64,000 nucleotides of DNA from Methanolobus sediminis (GTDB taxonomy: Archaea; Halobacteriota; Methanosarcinia; Methanosarcinales; Methanosarcinaceae): contig NZ_CP133592.1 in the NCBI RefSeq assembly GCF_031312595.1, positions 186,001-250,000 of the forward strand, in the 5' to 3' direction. The notes beneath the pieces were generated by a model. It was not told the DNA's origin. It saw nothing but the letters and a program-made list of their open reading frames with translations, and searched no databases. How positions within the stretch are numbered: the first letter of the stretch is position 1; each line of letters begins with the position of its first letter. The translations under genes were made by a program, and so were the position numbers. This document shows, piece by piece, positions 60,021 through 64,000 of this stretch.

Positions 60021-61292
60021 CTACTTTCTGAAGGTTTGCTCTCTTGCAGGACCTACAGAAACAATATCTATATTTACACCCATCTTATCTTCAAGATAAA
60101 TTACATAGTCCTGAGCTGCCTTTGGAAGATCACTGAACTCCTTCACACCTGTAAGGTCATTATCCCAGCCAGGAAGGTCTTCATATACAGGTTTGCATCT
60201 TGCAAGTTCGGAAGTATCCTCTGGCGGATAGTCAATTGTCTTTCCGTCCAGTTCATAAGCAACACAAACTCTTATAGGATCAAGATTGGATAAAACATCA
60301 AGTTTAGTAAGTGCAATGGATGTGTAACCATTAAGATATATTGCTTTTTTAAGTAAAGGAAGGTCGAACCATCCACATCTTCTTGATCTTCCTGTGGTAG
60401 TACCATACTCGCCACCTACTTCCTGAATCTGCTTACCGATATCATCTAAAAGCTCTGTTGGTAATGGCCCTTCGCCAACTCTGGTAATATATGCTTTTAC
60501 AATGGCCAGTACCTCATCAACCCTTGTAGGACCAACACCAATATTAGCACATGCAGAACCTGCAATTGTACAGGAAGAGGTTACGAATTTCTGGGTTCCG
60601 TGAATTACATCAAGATGAGTTCCCTGTGCACCTTCAGCAAGTACATTCTTACCCTCATCAAGTGCCTTGTTAACCTCATAAGAGACATCAGTTACATAGG
60701 AAGCAAAGCGCTCACCAAGTTTTACATACTTATCAATAAGTTCGTGATCCATAACTATAGAAGGATCGCCACCAAGCTCTTTAATAGCTGCTTCCTTTGA
60801 TGCAGCAAGATCTTCAAGTCTCTTGAGGAATTTTTCCTTATCAACAAGGTCACCCATGCGGACCTCGTCCCTGGCAACCTTATCAATGTAGGCAAAACCA
60901 ATACCACGTTTTGTAGTACCAATCTTCTCGGTCCTTTGGGATTCCCTCAGACCATCAAGTTCAACATGATATGGCATTATAATACTGGCTTTGGCATCTA
61001 CACCAACCCTGGTTGCATCTAATTTTATGCCACCATCTGCAAGCATATCAAGTTCTTCTGCCAGTACTTCGGGGTTCACAACAGTACCTGGACCAATCAA
61101 TACCCTTGAATCTAAAAGAAAACCAGAGGGGATAAGGTGGAGTTTGTATACATCCTCACCTACTTTAACGGTATGTCCAGCATTGTTTCCGCCCTGGAAA
61201 CGAACAACCAGATCATAATCACCGGAAATAAGGTCAACTATCTTGCCTTTACCTTCATCGCCAAATTGAGCACCAGTAATAATAGTAAACAT
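60021..61292 (-). CDS. purA: Adenylosuccinate synthetase
   Basis: The 423-residue GTP-dependent enzyme makes adenylosuccinate from IMP and aspartate. GAQFGDEGKGKIVDLI (residues 7-22) is the P-loop with the catalytic Asp. GGNNAGHT follows, then SIIMPYHVELDGL and GTTKRGIGFAYIDKVARDEV. GAQGTHLDVIHGT near residue 220 and TTGRSRRCGWFDLPLLKKA near 300 are the switch and IMP-binding loops. Length and all signatures are normal. It stands alone, and no gene-regulatory motif was recognised. Confidence 0.95.
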   Translation of the reverse strand: MFTIITGAQFGDEGKGKIVDLISGDYDLVVRFQGGNNAGHTVKVGEDVYKLHLIPSGFLLDSRVLIGPGTVVNPEVLAEELDMLADGGIKLDATRVGVDAKASIIMPYHVELDGLRESQRTEKIGTTKRGIGFAYIDKVARDEVRMGDLVDKEKFLKRLEDLAASKEAAIKELGGDPSIVMDHELIDKYVKLGERFASYVTDVSYEVNKALDEGKNVLAEGAQGTHLDVIHGTQKFVTSSCTIAGSACANIGVGPTRVDEVLAIVKAYITRVGEGPLPTELLDDIGKQIQEVGGEYGTTTGRSRRCGWFDLPLLKKAIYLNGYTSIALTKLDVLSNLDPIRVCVAYELDGKTIDYPPEDTSELARCKPVYEDLPGWDNDLTGVKEFSDLPKAAQDYVIYLEDKMGVNIDIVSVGPAREQTFRK

Positions 61293-61337
61293 GGGTGCAG
61301 GATTACTCTGTTGGCTTAATAAAGTTTTGATTGGCTT

Positions 61338-61697
61338 TCAGATATCTTCCTCAAACGCAAGCATACGGCAGCCTTCATCACAGAACCCAGAGGAATCAAC
61401 CTTACGACACCTTAATGCCTTAGTGACACCCATGTCTAAAAGAGTATCCAGTAATTTTTCAGACACAGTGATACTGACATTGAACTCCGATTGAAGCATA
61501 TATATGGCATCTGATCTCTTGATAGAATAAAAACAAGCTCGAGACCTTTTATCTGACTGGCAGGTGTCATATGCATCACATTTCATCACGCGGGAACTGT
61601 TCTTGAAATGAATAGCAAGTCCCTGCCATGAGTGAACATTATGCATTCCTTTTATGCCATAGAGATTTGTCTTGGTTTTTTCTTTGTGTCGTAGCAT
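61338..61697 (-). CDS. Cysteine-rich 119-residue protein
   Basis: CDAYDTCQSDKRSRACFYSI contains three cysteines, and further pairs lie in RCRKVDSSGFCDEGCRMLAF. The spacing is not that of a classical iron-sulfur or zinc ribbon, though six cysteines in 75 residues suggest metal binding. MLQSEFNVSITVSEKLLDTL and LLDMGVTKALRCRKVD look like a helix-rich domain. It starts at 61697 after a long AT-rich upstream region. The family is not recognised; a DUF2099-like role is only a guess. Confidence 0.6.
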   Translation of the reverse strand: MLRHKEKTKTNLYGIKGMHNVHSWQGLAIHFKNSSRVMKCDAYDTCQSDKRSRACFYSIKRSDAIYMLQSEFNVSITVSEKLLDTLLDMGVTKALRCRKVDSSGFCDEGCRMLAFEEDI

Positions 61698-61915
61698 GTT
61701 AATTAATTATATTTAAAAAATATAATTACTTTTTGTTTAAAATCTGAATCATTATTATTTTATGAATTAATGTAGTTAAAAAATAAAGCCGTGATATATT
61801 GCCATTGAAACAATAAATGATTTCCTTTACCACGATAGATATTTATTTCATTATTCCAGATTGAAAGTGTAGTATTATAAGTATCGTCAAATGATACTAA
61901 GGGAGTGAAAATAAA

Positions 61916-62089
61916 ATGCCAGCTATAGTTGATAAGAATACATGTACAGGATGCGAGCAGTGTGTAAATTCCTGCCCGGTAGAAGCTATTTCAATGAACG
62001 ATGATGTTGCAGTTGTTGATCCAAACGAATGTGTCGATTGTGGTGACTGCGTTGACATCTGTCCAGTGGAAGCAATCACATTAGAGTGA
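61916..62089 (+). CDS. 2x[4Fe-4S] ferredoxin
   Basis: The 57-residue protein has KNTCTGCEQCVNSCPVEAIS and NECVDCGDCVDICPVEAIT, two complete CxxCxxCxxxCP clusters as in clostridial-type ferredoxins of methanogens. It carries electrons in the cytosol. GGGAGTG lies 9 bases before the ATG. It converges with the aminotransferase gene. Confidence 0.93.
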   Translation: MPAIVDKNTCTGCEQCVNSCPVEAISMNDDVAVVDPNECVDCGDCVDICPVEAITLE

Positions 62090-62137
62090 TGCTTTTTTCT
62101 TTTTATCCTGAAATGAATTACTGTTTTACTCTGTTTT

Positions 62138-63358
62138 TTAACAGCTAAGTTTCTCCATACAAGCTGCAAGTCTTTTGATTCCCTCTTCAATGTCATCAGG
62201 ATCAGAATTAGAATAGTTCAATCTCAGCGTGTTAGAACCTGCTCCTTCAATAGTATAGAACGGACTACCCGGAACAAAGGCAACATTCTCTTTTATTGCC
62301 AGGTCAAACAAGTCCATAGAAGAAACGCCTTCCGGCAATGTTACCCAGACAAACATACCGCCTTCAGGTTTTGTATAGCTGATGCCTTCCGGGAAATATC
62401 TGGACATCATGTCAACCATATGGTCACGCCTTGAACCGTATGCCGTTTTGATCTTTGAGATATGCCCGTCAACGTCATTGTCCATAAGATACTGGGAGAT
62501 AATCCTCTGGGACAGGTAATTAGAATGAAGATCAGCCGCCTGCTTAACAACAAGGAGTTTTTCCATTATATCATTCTTTGCGCATATCCACCCAAGCCGC
62601 AGTCCCGGAGCAATTATTTTTGAAAAGGATCCCATCAGAATTGTGTTTTCCAGATAATTCCTGATAGTAGGTACATCCTCACCTGCAAACCTCAGTTCAC
62701 CGTAGGCATTGTCCTCAACACAGACAACCCCGTGTTTATCAAGAACTTTGGCAGTTGCCTCCCTTTTTTCTTGTGAGTAGGTAACACCTGAAGGATTCTG
62801 GAATGTGGGAACCGTGTAGAAAAGCTTTGCATCACTTTCTTCCAGAGTTTTATCAAGAGCATCAATATCTATTCCATCATCCAGAAGTGGAACTTCCCTG
62901 AACTCCGGTTCGAATATTGAGAAAGACTGTATAGCACCGAGATAACCAGGACTCTCTATGACAACCCTGTCCCCTTTGTTAAGGAAAACCTTGCCAATGA
63001 GATCCAGACTCTGCTGTGAACCGTTTGTTATCAGGATCTCAGAAGGATCTATCTTAAGTCCGCTTTTTTCAAGATATCTCTGTGCAATGAATTCACGTAA
63101 AGGCAAATAGCCCTCTGTAGTACTATATTGCAGGACATTCGCAGCATCCTCTGACATGACCTTCGCAGCCGCTGCTGCAAGTTCCTCTGCCGGGAATAAT
63201 GCAGGGTTTGGCAGTCCTCCGGCGAACGATATGATCTCCGGCTGCTGTGTGACTTTCAAGATCTCCCTGATGAAGGACTTTTTGCTGTTCTCCATCCTGT
63301 CAGCAAATCTATAAAATTGTACTGGTTTCTCTATCAAAGTATTTTCATCTGTTGCCAT
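62138..63358 (-). CDS. PLP-dependent aminotransferase (fold I, MocR/LysN-like)
   Basis: The 406-residue enzyme has IISFAGGLPNPALFPAEELA at the N-terminus, YSTTEGYLPLREFIAQRYLE near residue 78, the ITNGSQQSLDLIGKV segment, YTVPTFQNPSGVTYS near 180, and the PLP lysine in MGSFSKIIAPGLRLGW near 246. RLNYSNSDPDDIEEGIKRLA closes it. Similar archaeal enzymes transfer amino groups among 2-aminoadipate, aromatic or branched amino acids. The exact substrate is not determinable. No helix-turn-helix is fused. Confidence 0.9.
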   Translation of the reverse strand: MATDENTLIEKPVQFYRFADRMENSKKSFIREILKVTQQPEIISFAGGLPNPALFPAEELAAAAAKVMSEDAANVLQYSTTEGYLPLREFIAQRYLEKSGLKIDPSEILITNGSQQSLDLIGKVFLNKGDRVVIESPGYLGAIQSFSIFEPEFREVPLLDDGIDIDALDKTLEESDAKLFYTVPTFQNPSGVTYSQEKREATAKVLDKHGVVCVEDNAYGELRFAGEDVPTIRNYLENTILMGSFSKIIAPGLRLGWICAKNDIMEKLLVVKQAADLHSNYLSQRIISQYLMDNDVDGHISKIKTAYGSRRDHMVDMMSRYFPEGISYTKPEGGMFVWVTLPEGVSSMDLFDLAIKENVAFVPGSPFYTIEGAGSNTLRLNYSNSDPDDIEEGIKRLAACMEKLSC

Positions 63359-63435
63359 TGTACCATCTGGTTGATAGTTGTTAATACTAAGGTTAATATT
63401 AAAATAAATATTAATTTTAGCATGGTGATATAATC

Positions 63436-63594
63436 ATGCCAAAGTTACAGCAAAATGGCAGTCAATATATTTTAACCATACCCAAAGAGATCGTTGAGCT
63501 TGAAGGATGGAAAAAGGGACAGGATATTAAACTTCGTAGGATTAGTGCTAAAGGGGAAGAGTATATAGCACTCATACCGCAGGAGGAATTATAA
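63436..63594 (+). CDS. AbrB/SpoVT-like small DNA-binding protein
   Basis: The 52-residue protein, MPKLQQNGSQYILTIPKEIV then ELEGWKKGQDIKLRRISAKG and EEYIALIPQEEL, has the swapped-hairpin AbrB fold with YILTIPKEIVE as the first beta hairpin. In archaea such proteins often act as antitoxin or transcription factor. No toxin gene follows immediately. A DUF262 gene starts about 320 bases on. Confidence 0.75.
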   Translation: MPKLQQNGSQYILTIPKEIVELEGWKKGQDIKLRRISAKGEEYIALIPQEEL

Positions 63595-63912
63595 GGGCTA
63601 CCAATGCCTACAAACAATTTTAGATACTCCCTTTATTTGGAGTACTCTATATCCGTTTTCATATTATAGGATGTTTATGAAGCAGTTGCCGCATAATAAT
63701 TCAAATTATTAGTAATCAATTACCAAAATATGCATTTTTAATTTCGTACTTGCTTTTCTTTATATCCATTCATAACACTATAATAGTTAAGTTGGTGGTT
63801 AAGCGGTGGCTGTAGAAAAGAAAATAGAAAAAACTTATAAATATAATATGATAATTAACTGTAAAAAAAATTAAAATCTAGTATATATCAAATGTACCTG
63901 TTGGAGAGACAA
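63595..63912. other. 320-base AT-rich intergenic region before DUF262
   Basis: TACTCC (63625-63630) and GGAGTA (63639-63644) form a 6-bp stem that may terminate the AbrB gene. A TATA-like CTTATAAATATAATATG at about 63834-63850 lies 60-80 bases upstream of the DUF262 start. No gene is visible. Confidence 0.45.
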
Positions 63913-64000
63913 ATGAAAATAGATCCTACAGACCAAGACATAAAACAGATTTTTGATCGAATTGAAGAAGGAATCTATGATTTACAACCTGATTTCCAAA
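63913..64000 (+). CDS. DUF262 protein, N-terminal 29 residues (runs off window)
   Basis: MKIDPTDQDIKQIFDRIEEG then IYDLQPDFQ is the opening of DUF262 (GmrS/ParB-like nuclease) proteins: IxxG-x-Y-x-LQPDFQR. DUF262 is a nucleotide-hydrolysing restriction domain in GmrSD-type defence enzymes. The remaining protein lies beyond the window. GGAGAGACAA stands before the ATG. Together with AbrB it suggests a defence or addiction module. Confidence 0.7.
   Translation, partial: MKIDPTDQDIKQIFDRIEEGIYDLQPDFQ

Noticed and set aside
62895-62915. GGTTCGAA resembling a tRNA T-loop
   Set aside because: It lies inside the aminotransferase coding sequence and no cloverleaf can be built around it.

Overview
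The window is archaeal and fits a methylotrophic methanogen of the Methanosarcinaceae (Methanolobus/Methanococcoides-like). That placement is an inference. It rests on an archaeal ribosomal/translation block (L39e, L31e, eIF6, LX, prefoldin alpha, S19e, PDCD5), archaellins, an HdrD-like iron-sulfur protein, DUF2117, a PGF-CTERM surface protein, a PGF-pre-PGF domain, and a moderately AT-rich genome with short TATA-type promoters. No tRNA, rRNA, CRISPR array or intact insertion sequence was seen.

Region 1 (1-29.6 kb) is mixed metabolic and accessory sequence. A winged-helix regulator, apparently frameshifted in a T run, precedes the first of three sodium:solute symporter loci (0.9, 18.2 and 24.6 kb). 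Each symporter is preceded by, and overlaps, a tiny one-helix membrane protein gene. Between them lie an HdrD-like / DUF523-DUF1722 / PepD run, a macro-domain protein, a class-I glutamine amidotransferase, a GNAT, a secreted-protein pair (9.2-11.8 kb), a cohesin/PGF-pre-PGF surface protein, and a DUF318 permease module with thioredoxin-like, DGC zinc-binding, ferredoxin and phosphoesterase genes. The permease promoter carries two TTTCAA-N6-TTGAAA operators. A 1.3-thousand-residue beta-helix PGF-CTERM surface protein fills 20.3-24.2 kb. A UPF0173 hydrolase, a DUF2117 protein, an HTH regulator and a two-gene ThiS-like operon close the region.

Region 2 (29.8-52.3 kb) is the most interesting part. 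It contains two nearly identical major archaellin genes, each followed by a diverged second archaellin and each divergent from a paralogous seven-helix membrane protein gene. Left of them is a long run of leftward genes: a secreted EF-hand-like protein, a lipoprotein, two histone-deacetylase-fold enzymes, a GNAT with a zinc ribbon, a CheF-like protein, a V4R-domain protein, an Sm-like protein, a KaiC ATPase, a roadblock-like protein, a large coiled-coil protein with 27-residue acidic repeats and a winged helix, a second GNAT and a helical protein. A KaiC-like protein, a MinD/ParA ATPase, a winged-helix protein and another helical protein adjoin them. I read this as a candidate archaellum-associated control or positioning system that pairs protein acetylation with deacetylation and with KaiC/MinD-type NTPases. 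The core motor genes (arlI, arlJ, arlH) are not in the window.

Region 3 (52.4-64 kb) is housekeeping: trpCBA behind a TrpY-type palindrome, ftsY, the ribosomal/translation block, purA, a 2x[4Fe-4S] ferredoxin and a PLP aminotransferase. At the right edge an AbrB-like small protein precedes the first codons of a DUF262 protein that runs off the window.
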